Assembly (NCBI RefSeq): GCF_010725885.1
Contig: NZ_AP022600.1
Span: forward strand, 5,084,001-5,148,000
Direction of reading: 5' to 3'
DNA length: 64,000 bases
From: Mycolicibacterium tokaiense
GTDB lineage: Bacteria > Actinomycetota > Actinomycetes > Mycobacteriales > Mycobacteriaceae
In this document: in pieces, positions 21,770-30,692 of the stretch
How positions within the stretch are numbered: position 1 is the first letter of the stretch
Layout: every line of letters starts with the position of its first letter
The notes under the pieces: generated by a model
Databases searched by the model: none
What the model was told of the DNA's origin: nothing
The model's input: only the letters and a program-made list of their open reading frames with translations
Translations under genes and position numbers: made by a program

Positions 21770-23963
21770 CAGCGCCAACCGCACCGTGGAACGGCACACG
21801 AGTGACGCGCAGAGGGCGCGGTTTCGTCCGGACATCGAGGGGCTGCGTGCCGTCGCCGTGCTCGCCGTCGTACTCTTCCACGCCCAGATCCCCGGCCTCG
21901 ACGGCGGATTCATCGGCGTCGACGTCTTCTTCGTCATCTCCGGATTCCTCATCACCGGCCTACTCTGGCGCGAGACATCCACCACCGGCACCGTCCGACT
22001 ACGCACCTTCTACGGCGCCCGCGCCCGCCGCCTCCTGCCCGCAGCAGCCCTCGTCGGCATCATCACCCTCATCACCGCCGCCGCCCTGCTGCCACTCGGC
22101 CAGGCCAGGGCGGTCATGGGCGACGGCATCGCCAGCGCGCTCTACGTCAGCAACCTCTGGTTCATCCTCGCCGATGTCAGTTACTTCGATGCCGCAGGCC
22201 ATCTGCCCCCGTCACCGTTCCAGCACTACTGGTCCCTCGGCGTGGAAGAACAGTTCTATCTGGTGTGGGCACCGATCTTCTTGGTCATTGCGTGGGTGAT
22301 CCGCCGCCGGAACCGGTCCCGACGGCTGCGCGCGGATCTCAGTCCCTCGCCGCGGCCCTATTTCGTGGTTCTCGTGGTGATCGCCTCGGTGTCCTTCGGG
22401 CTGTCGCTGCTGATCACCTACGTCATGCCCGCTGTTGCGTTCTTCTCCCTGCCCACCCGGGCGTGGCAGCTGGCGGTCGGCGGGATACTGGCCCTGACCG
22501 CCACCCGGTGGCGTGGTCTGCCACACCGGGGTGCGGTGACGCTCGGCTGGTTCGGCCTCGTGCTCATCCTGCTGGCCTGCACGCTGCTCAGCGAAGCGAC
22601 GCTCTACCCCGGTGTTGCGGCACTGTTGCCCACCCTGGGCGCCGCGCTGGTGATCGCCGCCGGGTGCGCCCTCCCCGAGCAGGGGTGCGGACGCCTGTTG
22701 GGGCTGGCACCGATGCGGGCCCTGGGCCGGGTCTCCTACTCCTGGTACCTCTGGCATTGGCCGGTGCTCATTTTCGCACCGCTGCTGATGGGCCATCCGC
22801 TCGGCATTGTGGAGAGCTCGACTGCGGCGCTGCTGTCCCTGGGCTTGGCCGCCCTCACCCTGCGGTATGTGGAGAACCCCGTGCGGTACGCCCCTGGTAT
22901 CCGCGACTCCAGTGGGCGCAGCCTGGGTTTGGGCGCGGCCGCCACCGCGGCCACGGTGTGCGTGGGCGTCGGCCTGCTGGCCGTCATACCCACGCCGGTG
23001 GGCCGCGGTGCGCCTGCCACGCCCGTAGTGCTCGCCGCTGCGCCGGCTCCGGCCGGCTCGGATCTCGCTGCCTACGACGCCGCGGTCACCCGGGCGTTCG
23101 CTCAGATGCAGGGTGCGGTGGCCGCGTCTGCCGAAGTGCGCGCTGTTCCGGCCAACCTGCAACCGTCACTGGCCGACGCCCCGGAACAGAAGCAGGCGAT
23201 GGCGTTCAACGGGTGCGTGGTGAGCTTCTTCGCGGACGCGTTACCCGAATGCGCCACGGGCGAGGACGGTTCGACGACCACCGTGGCGTTGTTCGGCGAT
23301 TCCCATGCGGCCATGCTGGTGCCGGCTTTCCGGCAGATCACCGGAGAGCGCCACTGGCGCCTGGAAACTCTGTCCAAAGCGGGCTGCCCACCCATCGACG
23401 TGCCCATCGACAATGTGTTCGCCCGGCTGGCCGAACAACTCCAGGGCTGTGGCCGCTGGCGCGAACAGGCGATCGCCCGGCTGCGCGCCGATCCGCCCGA
23501 CCTGGTGGTGGTGAGTCTGTGGCGGCAGTACAGCACCGGTAGCGCCAGCAACTGGACCCCCGGTTTCGTCCCCTACGACCCGGCGTGGCTGGCCGGCCTG
23601 ACCGACCTGGTCCACCAACTCCGCGACACCGGCACACAAGTCCTGGTCCTCGGCCCCATCCCCGACCCCCAATCCATCGTCCCCGTCTGCCTTTCCGGCC
23701 ACCTCGACGACGCCCGAGCCTGCGCCCCCACCCGAACCACCGCCGTCAACCACACCGGCATCACCGCAGAAACCCTCGCCACCGAACACGGCGGCGGCCA
23801 CTACGCCGACCTCACCGACCTCTTCTGCACCGCCGACATCTGCCCCACCATCATCGGCAACACCCTCGTCTACCTCGATTGGAGCCACCTCACGCTGGAG
23901 TTCGCCGGATTGATCGCACCTGCACTCGGTGCGCTGACCGACCGCGCTCTCGTCGATGGCTGA
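21756..23963 (+). CDS. Membrane acyltransferase-3/SGNH, copy 2
   Basis: 735-aa paralogue of the preceding protein, with the same acyltransferase-3 plus SGNH layout: FRPDIEGLRAV, FFVISGFLITG, HYWSLGVEEQFY, then LFGDSH and DWSH in the hydrolase-like domain. The frame is open upstream to 21666, but GTG 21756 has GAGAAGG five bases upstream and gives a protein of the same length as copy 1, overlapping it by 14 bp (coupled translation). Two blocks (21821-22093 and 23615-23873) are almost base-identical to copy 3. Probably acylates a sugar of the exported glycolipid; which acyl group and position is unknown. Confidence 0.87.
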   Translation: MSHADSANRTVERHTSDAQRARFRPDIEGLRAVAVLAVVLFHAQIPGLDGGFIGVDVFFVISGFLITGLLWRETSTTGTVRLRTFYGARARRLLPAAALVGIITLITAAALLPLGQARAVMGDGIASALYVSNLWFILADVSYFDAAGHLPPSPFQHYWSLGVEEQFYLVWAPIFLVIAWVIRRRNRSRRLRADLSPSPRPYFVVLVVIASVSFGLSLLITYVMPAVAFFSLPTRAWQLAVGGILALTATRWRGLPHRGAVTLGWFGLVLILLACTLLSEATLYPGVAALLPTLGAALVIAAGCALPEQGCGRLLGLAPMRALGRVSYSWYLWHWPVLIFAPLLMGHPLGIVESSTAALLSLGLAALTLRYVENPVRYAPGIRDSSGRSLGLGAAATAATVCVGVGLLAVIPTPVGRGAPATPVVLAAAPAPAGSDLAAYDAAVTRAFAQMQGAVAASAEVRAVPANLQPSLADAPEQKQAMAFNGCVVSFFADALPECATGEDGSTTTVALFGDSHAAMLVPAFRQITGERHWRLETLSKAGCPPIDVPIDNVFARLAEQLQGCGRWREQAIARLRADPPDLVVVSLWRQYSTGSASNWTPGFVPYDPAWLAGLTDLVHQLRDTGTQVLVLGPIPDPQSIVPVCLSGHLDDARACAPTRTTAVNHTGITAETLATEHGGGHYADLTDLFCTADICPTIIGNTLVYLDWSHLTLEFAGLIAPALGALTDRALVDG
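21821..22093 (+). repeat. Skewed repeat in acyltransferases, N-terminal block (partner 23973-24245)
   Basis: 273-bp direct repeat, offset exactly 2152 bp, one mismatch seen (gagacatcc versus gagacctcc). The plus strand is C-rich. Identity ends abruptly at CTGCTGCC on one side and just before TTTCGTCC on the other, with divergent flanks. Confidence 0.85.
23615..23873 (+). repeat. Skewed repeat in acyltransferases, SGNH block (partner 25734-25992)
   Basis: 259-bp direct repeat, offset 2119 bp, one mismatch seen (acacaag versus acacagg). Strong base skew: in 23641-23700 I count C 32, G 10, T 13, A 5. Flanking coding sequence of the two copies is much less alike. Confidence 0.85.
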
Positions 23964-26082
23964 CACCGGCGGGTTTCGTCCGGACATCGAGGGGCTGCGT
24001 GCCGTCGCCGTGCTCGCCGTCGTACTCTTCCACGCCCAGATCCCCGGCCTCGACGGCGGATTCATCGGCGTCGACGTCTTCTTCGTCATCTCCGGATTCC
24101 TCATCACCGGCCTACTCTGGCGCGAGACCTCCACCACCGGCACCGTCCGACTACGCACCTTCTACGGCGCCCGCGCCCGCCGCCTCCTGCCCGCAGCAGC
24201 CCTCGTCGGCATCATCACCCTCATCACCGCCGCCGCCCTGCTGCCCCCGCTACCGGCACGTACCACCATCGGCGACGGGATCGCCAGCGCGCTCTACGTC
24301 AGCAATTACCGGTTCATCCTGCAGGGGGTCGATTACTCCGCCCCCACCGTGACACCCTCGGCGTTTCAACACTATTGGTCCCTCGGCGTGGAGGAACAGT
24401 TCTACGCGGTGTGGCCGGTGCTGATGATCGCCGTCGCCTGGTGGGTCCGGCGGCGCCGCGGCCCCCTCGGACCGAGCCGCTCCGCACGTCCCTACCTGGT
24501 GACCCTGGCCGTGATCGCGGTGGCCTCCTGTGCATTGGCCCTGCTGGCCTCCCACTGGGCGCCGTTCGTGGCGTTCTTCTCGTTGCCCACGCGCGCCTGG
24601 CAGCTGGCCATCGGCGGCATGATCGCCCTGACGGCGCTGCAGTGGCGCCGCCTGCCGAGCGGTGCGGCCACCGTGATCGGTTGCGGTGGACTGTTGTTGA
24701 TCGGACTGGCCTGTACGTTGTTCGATGAGACCACGCTCTACCCCGGTGCGGCAGCGCTGGTACCCACCCTCGGTACCGCCGCGGTCATCGCCGCCGGGTG
24801 CGCCCAACCGGGTCGGGGCGCGGGCCGCCTGCTGGGAGCGGCCGGCATGCGGGCCATCGGCCGCCTCTCCTATTCCTGGTACCTCTGGCACTGGCCCATC
24901 CTGGTCTTCGCCCCCCTGGTCCTGGGGCACGCCCTGGATCTGGGCGCCCGGCTCGCCGCCGCACTGCTGTCCGCGCTGCTGGCCGCCCTGACGCTGCGCT
25001 ACGTCGAGAATCCGCTGAGGTTCGCGACCTCGGTGCGCACGTCCTCCTGGCGCAGTGTGAGCCTCGGGATGGTGTCCACCGCGTCGGTGGTGGCCGTCGG
25101 CGCAGGGCTGCTGATCGCTGTTCCGGCGCCGGCCGGCCGGGGCGCACCCATCACACCGATCACCCTCGCCGCTGCCCCGGTGCCGGCCGGGTCTGCCCCC
25201 GACGTGTATGACCGCGCCGTGGAACAGACCTTCGCCGCGGTGCAGACCGCCGTGCGGGCTGCCGCGGACCTCACCGCGGTGCCGTCCAACCTGCAGCCGC
25301 CGCTCGCCGGGGCCGAGGACCAACTCGATGACGTCTTCCGTAACGGGTGTCTGCGCAGTGCCTGGCAGGTCGAACAACCCGACTGCGCCAGTGGTGATCT
25401 CGACTCCGACACCTCCATAGTCGTGCTCGGCGACTCCAACTCCGCGATGTGGAACCCCGCGTTTCGCGCATTGGCGCCGGCACGCGGCTGGCGCCTGCAG
25501 ATGATGGGCAAGGCCGGGTGCCCGATGATGGACCTGCCGATCCGCAGCCCGCAGCTGCATCGGGAGTACACCGAATGCGCCCGCTGGCGCAGCGGTGTGC
25601 TGGCCCGTCTGCAGGCCGAGCCGCCCGACCTGGTGGTGGTGAGCATGTGGCGGGGTTACGGCTCGGACGGCTACCCCGCAGGAGTGCAGTCGTATGACGC
25701 GGCGTGGCTGGCGAGCCTGACCGAGCTGGTCCGCCAACTCCGCGACACCGGCACACAGGTCCTGGTCCTCGGCCCCATCCCCGACCCCCAATCCATCGTC
25801 CCCGTCTGCCTTTCCGGCCACCTCGACGACGCCCGAGCCTGCGCCCCCACCCGAACCACCGCCGTCAACCACACCGGCATCACCGCAGAAACCCTCGCCA
25901 CCGAACACGGCGGCGGCCACTACGCCGACCTCACCGACCTCTTCTGCACCGCCGACATCTGCCCCACCATCATCGGCAACACCCTCGTCTACCGGGACCG
26001 CTCACACCTGACGGTCGAATACGCCCGGTTGCTGGCGCCTGCCCTGGGCGCACTGACCGACCGCACACTCGCACACACCTGA
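23956..26082 (+). CDS. Membrane acyltransferase-3/SGNH, copy 3
   Basis: 708-aa third paralogue, shorter at the N-terminus (MADTGGFRPDIEG). Motifs: LFHAQ, FFVISGFLITG, HYWSLGVEEQFYAVW, VLGDSN and DRSH. ATG 23956 overlaps the end of copy 2 by 8 bp. It shares a 273-bp N-terminal block and a 259-bp SGNH block with copy 2, each with one mismatch by eye, while the intervening sequence is clearly divergent. That pattern indicates recent gene conversion between copies rather than simple recent duplication. Likely role as for the other copies. Confidence 0.87.
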   Translation: MADTGGFRPDIEGLRAVAVLAVVLFHAQIPGLDGGFIGVDVFFVISGFLITGLLWRETSTTGTVRLRTFYGARARRLLPAAALVGIITLITAAALLPPLPARTTIGDGIASALYVSNYRFILQGVDYSAPTVTPSAFQHYWSLGVEEQFYAVWPVLMIAVAWWVRRRRGPLGPSRSARPYLVTLAVIAVASCALALLASHWAPFVAFFSLPTRAWQLAIGGMIALTALQWRRLPSGAATVIGCGGLLLIGLACTLFDETTLYPGAAALVPTLGTAAVIAAGCAQPGRGAGRLLGAAGMRAIGRLSYSWYLWHWPILVFAPLVLGHALDLGARLAAALLSALLAALTLRYVENPLRFATSVRTSSWRSVSLGMVSTASVVAVGAGLLIAVPAPAGRGAPITPITLAAAPVPAGSAPDVYDRAVEQTFAAVQTAVRAAADLTAVPSNLQPPLAGAEDQLDDVFRNGCLRSAWQVEQPDCASGDLDSDTSIVVLGDSNSAMWNPAFRALAPARGWRLQMMGKAGCPMMDLPIRSPQLHREYTECARWRSGVLARLQAEPPDLVVVSMWRGYGSDGYPAGVQSYDAAWLASLTELVRQLRDTGTQVLVLGPIPDPQSIVPVCLSGHLDDARACAPTRTTAVNHTGITAETLATEHGGGHYADLTDLFCTADICPTIIGNTLVYRDRSHLTVEYARLLAPALGALTDRTLAHT

Positions 26083-26095
26083 GGAGAGTCGCACT

Positions 26096-27175
26096 GTGCC
26101 GATATCCGTACTGATCACCGGCGGAGCAGGATTCATCGGCTCCGCGCTGGCCCACCGACTGGTGCAGGCAGGCTACGACGTGACCGTCCTCGATGTTCTG
26201 CACCCCCAGGTGCACGGTGCGGAACTCGCGCTGACGTTGCCGCCCTCGGCGCGGTTGCTCACCGGCGACGTCACGCACGCACCCGACCTTGACGCCATCC
26301 TGCGGTTGGTCAAACCCGATCAGGTGGTGCATCTGGCAGCCGAGACCGGCACCGCCCAGTCGCTGTCGCAGGCAAGCCGCCACGGTGCGGTCAATGTGGT
26401 GGGCACCACGCAGCTGCTGGATGCGCTGGGCCGCACCGCTCATGTCCCCCGGCACCTGGTGCTCGCGTCGTCGCGGGCGGTGTACGGGGAGGGCACCTGG
26501 ATAGCCGACGGCGAGGTGTTCTACCCCCGGCCCCGCACCCACGCGCAACTGGTGGCAGGTCAGTGGGATCCGGTGAGCCCCAACGGCAGGCCGGCTCACC
26601 CCCGTGCGAGCCGCGCAGGCCACACCGAGCCCCGCCCCACCAGCATCTACGCCGCCACCAAGCTCGCCCAGGAGCACATCATGGCAGCCTGGGCAGCCGC
26701 CCATGACACCGCCTTCAGCATCCTGCGACTGCAGAACGTCTACGGGCCCGGGCAGTCGTTGACCAACTCCTACACCGGGATCATCGCGCTGTTCGCGCGG
26801 CTGGCGCGCGAACAGCACACCGTGGAGGTCTACGAAGACGGCTGCATCGTCAGGGATTTCGTCTACATCGAGGATGTGGCGGACGCGTTGTTCGCAGCAG
26901 TACAGCGTCCACCGACAGGCCAGGACCGATGCGTCGACATCGGGTCCGGCACCCCGACCACCATCGACCAGGTGGCGCGCAAGATCGCCGGGCTCTGCGC
27001 GGCACCCGAGCCCGTTGTGGTGGGCAGGTTCCGCGACGGCGACGTCCGGGCAGCCCGGTGCGACATCGGTTCCGCCATGGACCAGCTCGACTGGTCGCCC
27101 AAGTGGACCCTGGATGACGGGCTGGCCGCTCTGCTGCGCTGGATCGACGAACGCCCGGCGCCGCAGCGAACCTAG
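26096..27175 (+). CDS. tle: NAD-dependent epimerase, probably dTDP-L-rhamnose 4-epimerase
   Basis: 359-aa extended SDR. Rossmann motif GGAGFIGS at residues 9-16, LASSRAVYGEG with the catalytic Ser region, and the YAATK active-site pair. The LDVLHPQVHG segment after beta-2 is, to my knowledge, typical of dTDP-L-rhamnose 4-epimerases, which yield dTDP-6-deoxy-L-talose, the sugar placed on D-allo-Thr in GPLs. GTG 26096 has GAGGAGA upstream and lies 13 bp after the acyltransferase trio, whose acetyl-transferring relatives act on deoxytalose. Its stop overlaps the convergent gene. Could instead be another nucleotide-sugar epimerase. Confidence 0.75.
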   Translation: MPISVLITGGAGFIGSALAHRLVQAGYDVTVLDVLHPQVHGAELALTLPPSARLLTGDVTHAPDLDAILRLVKPDQVVHLAAETGTAQSLSQASRHGAVNVVGTTQLLDALGRTAHVPRHLVLASSRAVYGEGTWIADGEVFYPRPRTHAQLVAGQWDPVSPNGRPAHPRASRAGHTEPRPTSIYAATKLAQEHIMAAWAAAHDTAFSILRLQNVYGPGQSLTNSYTGIIALFARLAREQHTVEVYEDGCIVRDFVYIEDVADALFAAVQRPPTGQDRCVDIGSGTPTTIDQVARKIAGLCAAPEPVVVGRFRDGDVRAARCDIGSAMDQLDWSPKWTLDDGLAALLRWIDERPAPQRT

Positions 27176-28167
27176 GACGTGTCGCCGCCCTCGAGGTACC
27201 ACGGGTTCTGCCGAGCCCATTCGATGGTGCGGCGCAGCCCCTCCTCGAGGTCCACCTCGAGCCGCCAGCCCAGTTCTGATTGTGCCTTGGCGGAATCCGG
27301 TACCCGACGCGGAATGTCCTCGTAGCGCGCGCCGTAACGCTCTGCGGTGTCGAACGCCACCGCAGCAGAGACGGTGTCCACATCGGCGATCTTGATGGCC
27401 AGCTCCACAGCGTCGCGCATGGTGGTCTCCACCATGCTCCCGATGTTGAACACCTGACCGATCCCGATGTCGCTGTCGGCCGCCATCAACGTGCCCGCCA
27501 CCGCATCGTCGACGTAGGTGAAGCAGCGGGTCTGATCACCGGAGTCGTAGAGGAACGGCTGCCTGCCGTTGAGGATGCGGTGAATGCTCTTGGAGATGAC
27601 GAAGATCGGATTCTGACGCGGACCGTAGACATTGAAGAAACGCACCACGGTGACCGGCAACCCACAGGTGTCGTGCATGGCGAACACCATGTGCTCGGCC
27701 ATCGCCTTGCTGGTGCTGTAACTCCAACGGGCCGTCCTGGTCGAGCCCAGTACGCGGTCGTCGTCCTCACCCCACGGGGTCGCGGGGTTCTTGCCGTAGA
27801 CCTCTGAGGTACTGGTGAACACCACCCGCGCACCATGTCGGTGCGCTGCCTCCAGGACATTTCGGGTCCCGGTCACGCTGACGTCGACCACGCGCAGCGG
27901 ATCCTCGACGTAGCGGTTGACCCCTACCACCGAGGCCAGGTGGTAGATCGTGTCCACATCGTCGGACACGGCCGCCGCAAGCGCATTACTGTCAGTGACA
28001 TCACCCTGGATGAACCGGAATGCCGGATACCGGTCGAAGTCGATGCTGCTGTCCCGGGTGTTCTTCGCGTAGTCGAACACCGTCACGGTATCCCCGCGCT
28101 TCAGCAGCGCGGCAACCAGATGTGAACCGACGAATCCGTAACCACCGGTTACGACAACTTTGGCCAT
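27172..28167 (-). CDS. Nucleotide-sugar SDR, UDP-glucuronate decarboxylase-like
   Basis: 331-aa extended SDR. Motifs: GGYGFVGS near residue 8, HLASVVGV, STSEVYG, and RWSYSTSK, where an Arg precedes the YxxxK pair. The STSEVYG...ED...RWxYSxSK pattern resembles UDP-xylose synthase and the ArnA decarboxylase domain more than plain UDP-glucose 4-epimerase. The next gene upstream makes a UDP-uronic acid, so a UDP-GlcA to UDP-xylose (or 4-keto-pentose) step is plausible. ATG 28167 has GGAAGAG upstream; the open frame before it is not protein-like. It may alternatively be a C4-epimerase acting on a uronic acid. Confidence 0.7.
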   Translation of the reverse strand: MAKVVVTGGYGFVGSHLVAALLKRGDTVTVFDYAKNTRDSSIDFDRYPAFRFIQGDVTDSNALAAAVSDDVDTIYHLASVVGVNRYVEDPLRVVDVSVTGTRNVLEAAHRHGARVVFTSTSEVYGKNPATPWGEDDDRVLGSTRTARWSYSTSKAMAEHMVFAMHDTCGLPVTVVRFFNVYGPRQNPIFVISKSIHRILNGRQPFLYDSGDQTRCFTYVDDAVAGTLMAADSDIGIGQVFNIGSMVETTMRDAVELAIKIADVDTVSAAVAFDTAERYGARYEDIPRRVPDSAKAQSELGWRLEVDLEEGLRRTIEWARQNPWYLEGGDTS

Positions 28168-28229
28168 ATGAGCTCTTCCACTGTTGGGTGAGGATGGTGG
28201 GTGGTGGTGGCGGGTAAGGATTCTGCCGA

Positions 28230-29615
28230 CTAGCGGCCGATCCCCTTGTAGACGAATCCGGCCGCCCGCACGGCCGCCGGGTCGAAACTGTTCCGCCCGT
28301 CCAGGAACACGCTGCCCGGTGCTGCAAGATCTGCCATCCGCACCAGTGGAATCTGGTGGAACTGCCGATGTCCAGCCAGCACCACGACGGCGTCGGCATC
28401 CTTGACTGCCGACTCGATGTCCACCGTCAGCGGGATGGTCGTGACGCTGTGAGCCTCCTGCTCGGGAACCCAGGGATCGTGCACCGTCAACTGGCACCCG
28501 GACTGCTCGAGCAGTTCCAGCACGAACCTCGTGGGTGTCAGCCTGCAGTCGCCGGTGTTGTTCTTGAATGCAATTCCCAGTACCGCGATCTTGCTGTGCT
28601 GCAGTGTTTTGCCCTGGTCTGCGAGCAGCTCGGTCAGCAGCCCGAATGTATAGGCCGGCATGGTGTCGTTGACGGTCCGCGACGTCCGCGGGATCGCCAG
28701 GTCGAGACCCACCGAGGCGCCGAGGTGGTTGACGAACCACGGATCCTTGGTCAGGCAGTAGCCGCCCACGCCCATACTGGGCCGCAGGATGTTGGCTTCC
28801 CGCCCACCCTTGGGCATGGTGTTGGCCGCCTCGATCACCTGCAGGGCGTCCATGCCCAAGCGATCACACACCTTGGCCAGTTCGTTGGCGAGCGCGACAT
28901 TGAGGTCCACCCAGAGGTTGTCGGCCAGCTTCACCATCTCGGCGGTGCGCGGATCATCGACGATGACGGATTCGACGCCCAGCGCATGCCGCCACAGCGT
29001 CGCGCAGGCGCGCGCACTGCGTTCATCGACGGCGCCGACCACCACCGGGATCGACGTGAGCTCCTGTATCGCTTGCCCTTCGGCCAGTCGCTCGGGGCAG
29101 AATGCCAGCCCGAAGTCGATGCCCGCCCGCAGCCCGGAGACCTCTTCGAGGATCGGCAGGAACAGCTTCTCCGTCGTGTCCGGCGGAACCGTGCTCTTGA
29201 GGATGATCAGGTGCCCGGTACGGACGTGCTGGGCCACGGCTCGGGCCGCCGAGGTGATGTCGTCGACGATCGGTTCGTAGTCGGGCCCCAACGGCGTGCC
29301 GACGGTGACGATCACGAAGTCGTTGTCCGCGATCACACTGAAATCATCGGTAGCGCTGAGCCGTCCGACGCGGACGCTGTCGGCCACCAGGTCGCCGAGG
29401 CCGGGCTCCGGGACGGTACTGCGGCCCTCGTTGATCTGATCCACGACATGGCGCCGCACGTCGATTCCGGTCACCGGCCAGCCGCGCTCCGCGAGCACCG
29501 CCCCGATGACGGTGCCGATGTAGCCGAATCCGACCACCGCGATACCCGACCGCATTCCGCGAACCAGGAGATCGACTTCGGCGTCGCTGCGCCCGAACAC
29601 ACCATCAGCCACCAC
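28230..29615 (-). CDS. Nucleotide-sugar (UDP-sugar) 6-dehydrogenase
   Basis: 461-aa NAD-dependent dehydrogenase of the UDP-glucose/UDP-ManNAc 6-dehydrogenase superfamily, oxidising the C6 hydroxyl of a UDP-sugar to a carboxylate. N-terminal Rossmann motif VVGFGYIGTVIG, LKSTVPPDTTE, the AFCPERLAEGQA loop, and catalytic Cys in GGYCLTKDP. The GGxC...DP form with YC rather than SCFPKD is closer to the UDP-ManNAc/WecC branch than to classical UGD, so the substrate is uncertain. The GTG at 29615 has GAAGGGG upstream; an ATG at 29555 is an alternative. It sits 62 bp upstream of the SDR in the same transcript. Confidence 0.82.
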   Translation of the reverse strand: MVADGVFGRSDAEVDLLVRGMRSGIAVVGFGYIGTVIGAVLAERGWPVTGIDVRRHVVDQINEGRSTVPEPGLGDLVADSVRVGRLSATDDFSVIADNDFVIVTVGTPLGPDYEPIVDDITSAARAVAQHVRTGHLIILKSTVPPDTTEKLFLPILEEVSGLRAGIDFGLAFCPERLAEGQAIQELTSIPVVVGAVDERSARACATLWRHALGVESVIVDDPRTAEMVKLADNLWVDLNVALANELAKVCDRLGMDALQVIEAANTMPKGGREANILRPSMGVGGYCLTKDPWFVNHLGASVGLDLAIPRTSRTVNDTMPAYTFGLLTELLADQGKTLQHSKIAVLGIAFKNNTGDCRLTPTRFVLELLEQSGCQLTVHDPWVPEQEAHSVTTIPLTVDIESAVKDADAVVVLAGHRQFHQIPLVRMADLAAPGSVFLDGRNSFDPAAVRAAGFVYKGIGR

Positions 29616-29981
29616 GGACCAGCCCCTTCAGCCATACGCTTGACGACACCCGAGCCCCGGGTCCCCCGACCTGGCCCGTCGCGAGTCTAGGACACCTCGC
29701 AGCTCCACAACCCGGAATCGGCGAGGTTGCCCGGAATGGACTCACCTCGATTCGCCAGCGCGTGCAGTCGTTTTCGGCACGGCCGCTCGGGCGGGACAAA
29801 CGGACGGTTCACGTCCGATATCGCCAACCGCGTCCGCTGCCGCCGCGTCCGCTGCTAGCCTGCGGCAGTGTTATGGCACCGTGAGAAACACACCTCCCGC
29901 ACCTCGGGGCGCACGCCCCTGGCGCTGCGACGTGAAGGCCCCGCCTCGCGCGCCCCGAGAGACGTCGCGACCATTCGCCAC
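29616..29981. promoter_or_regulatory. Divergent intergenic region
   Basis: About 365 bp between the sugar dehydrogenase (minus) and the O-methyltransferase (plus). On the minus strand 29684-29710 reads TTGTGG, 15 bp, TAGACT, a weak promoter candidate for the dehydrogenase operon. On the plus strand TAGCCT near 29856 is a possible -10. If the methyltransferase starts at its furthest upstream codon the gap shrinks to 252 bp. Confidence 0.35.
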
Positions 29982-30692
29982 ATGGCGTCCACCACATTCA
30001 TGTCGGTGAAGAGATTGGTGAATTCCGGTCTCGCCATTTTCCTCTACCAGCCCACCGGGAACGAGGCCGAGGAATATCACAAGTGGTACTACAACACCTT
30101 TGTCTGGAACAAAACCAGCTGGCTGGGCGTCGACTGCTGGAAATCGGTGGCCGACATGTGGAATTACCAGGAGATCCTCTGGGAACTGAAGCCCTCGCTG
30201 ATCATCGAATTCGGTTCCAACCGCGGCGGGTCGGCGCTGTTCTTCGCCCATGTGGTGCAGCGGATGGGTCACCCGTTCACCGTCTTGTCCGTCGACATCA
30301 ATCACCGTGCGCTCGACCCCGCCGTGCTCGACGACCCCAATATCGTGTTCGTCGAGTCCTCGTCGGTGGACGCGGGCGTCGTCGACCACATCCAACGGCT
30401 CAAAGCCGAGTTCCCCGGCCCCATCTTCGCCATTCTCGACAGCGATCACAGCAAAGAGCACGTCTTGGCGGAGATGACCATGTTGCGCCCGCTGCTGACA
30501 CGCGGCGACTATCTGCTGGTCGAAGACTCGTGTGTGAACGGACACCCGATCCTGCCGGGTTGGGGGCCCGGCCCGTACGAGGCGATCGAAGCTTACGAAG
30601 ACGAGTTCCCCGGTGACTACATCCACGACGTGGGGCGGGAGGAGAAGTTCGGTTGGACGTTCGCGCCCAACGGATTCCTGATCCGCACCTAG
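29982..30692 (+). CDS. CmcI-type sugar O-methyltransferase (rhamnosyl O-methyltransferase-like)
   Basis: 236-aa protein of the cephalosporin-hydroxylase/CmcI family, which in mycobacteria contains the rhamnosyl O-methyltransferases of phenolic glycolipids and GPLs. Motifs: NYQEILWELKPSLIIEFGSNRGGSALFFA (SAM motif I IEFGSNRGGS), SVDINHRALDP, ILDSDHSKEHV and VEDSCVNGHP. The frame is open from 29868, but the first about 38 residues are Arg-rich and unconserved; ATG 29982 or ATG 30000 gives the usual family length. No good ribosome site precedes either. The stop overlaps the convergent glycosyltransferase stop. Predicted to methylate a deoxysugar of the lipopeptide. Confidence 0.8.
   Translation: MASTTFMSVKRLVNSGLAIFLYQPTGNEAEEYHKWYYNTFVWNKTSWLGVDCWKSVADMWNYQEILWELKPSLIIEFGSNRGGSALFFAHVVQRMGHPFTVLSVDINHRALDPAVLDDPNIVFVESSSVDAGVVDHIQRLKAEFPGPIFAILDSDHSKEHVLAEMTMLRPLLTRGDYLLVEDSCVNGHPILPGWGPGPYEAIEAYEDEFPGDYIHDVGREEKFGWTFAPNGFLIRT

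Noticed and set aside
27172..28740. 522-codon version of the SDR gene
   Set aside because: The first 191 codons are antisense to the sugar dehydrogenase and precede the true MAKVVVTGG start.
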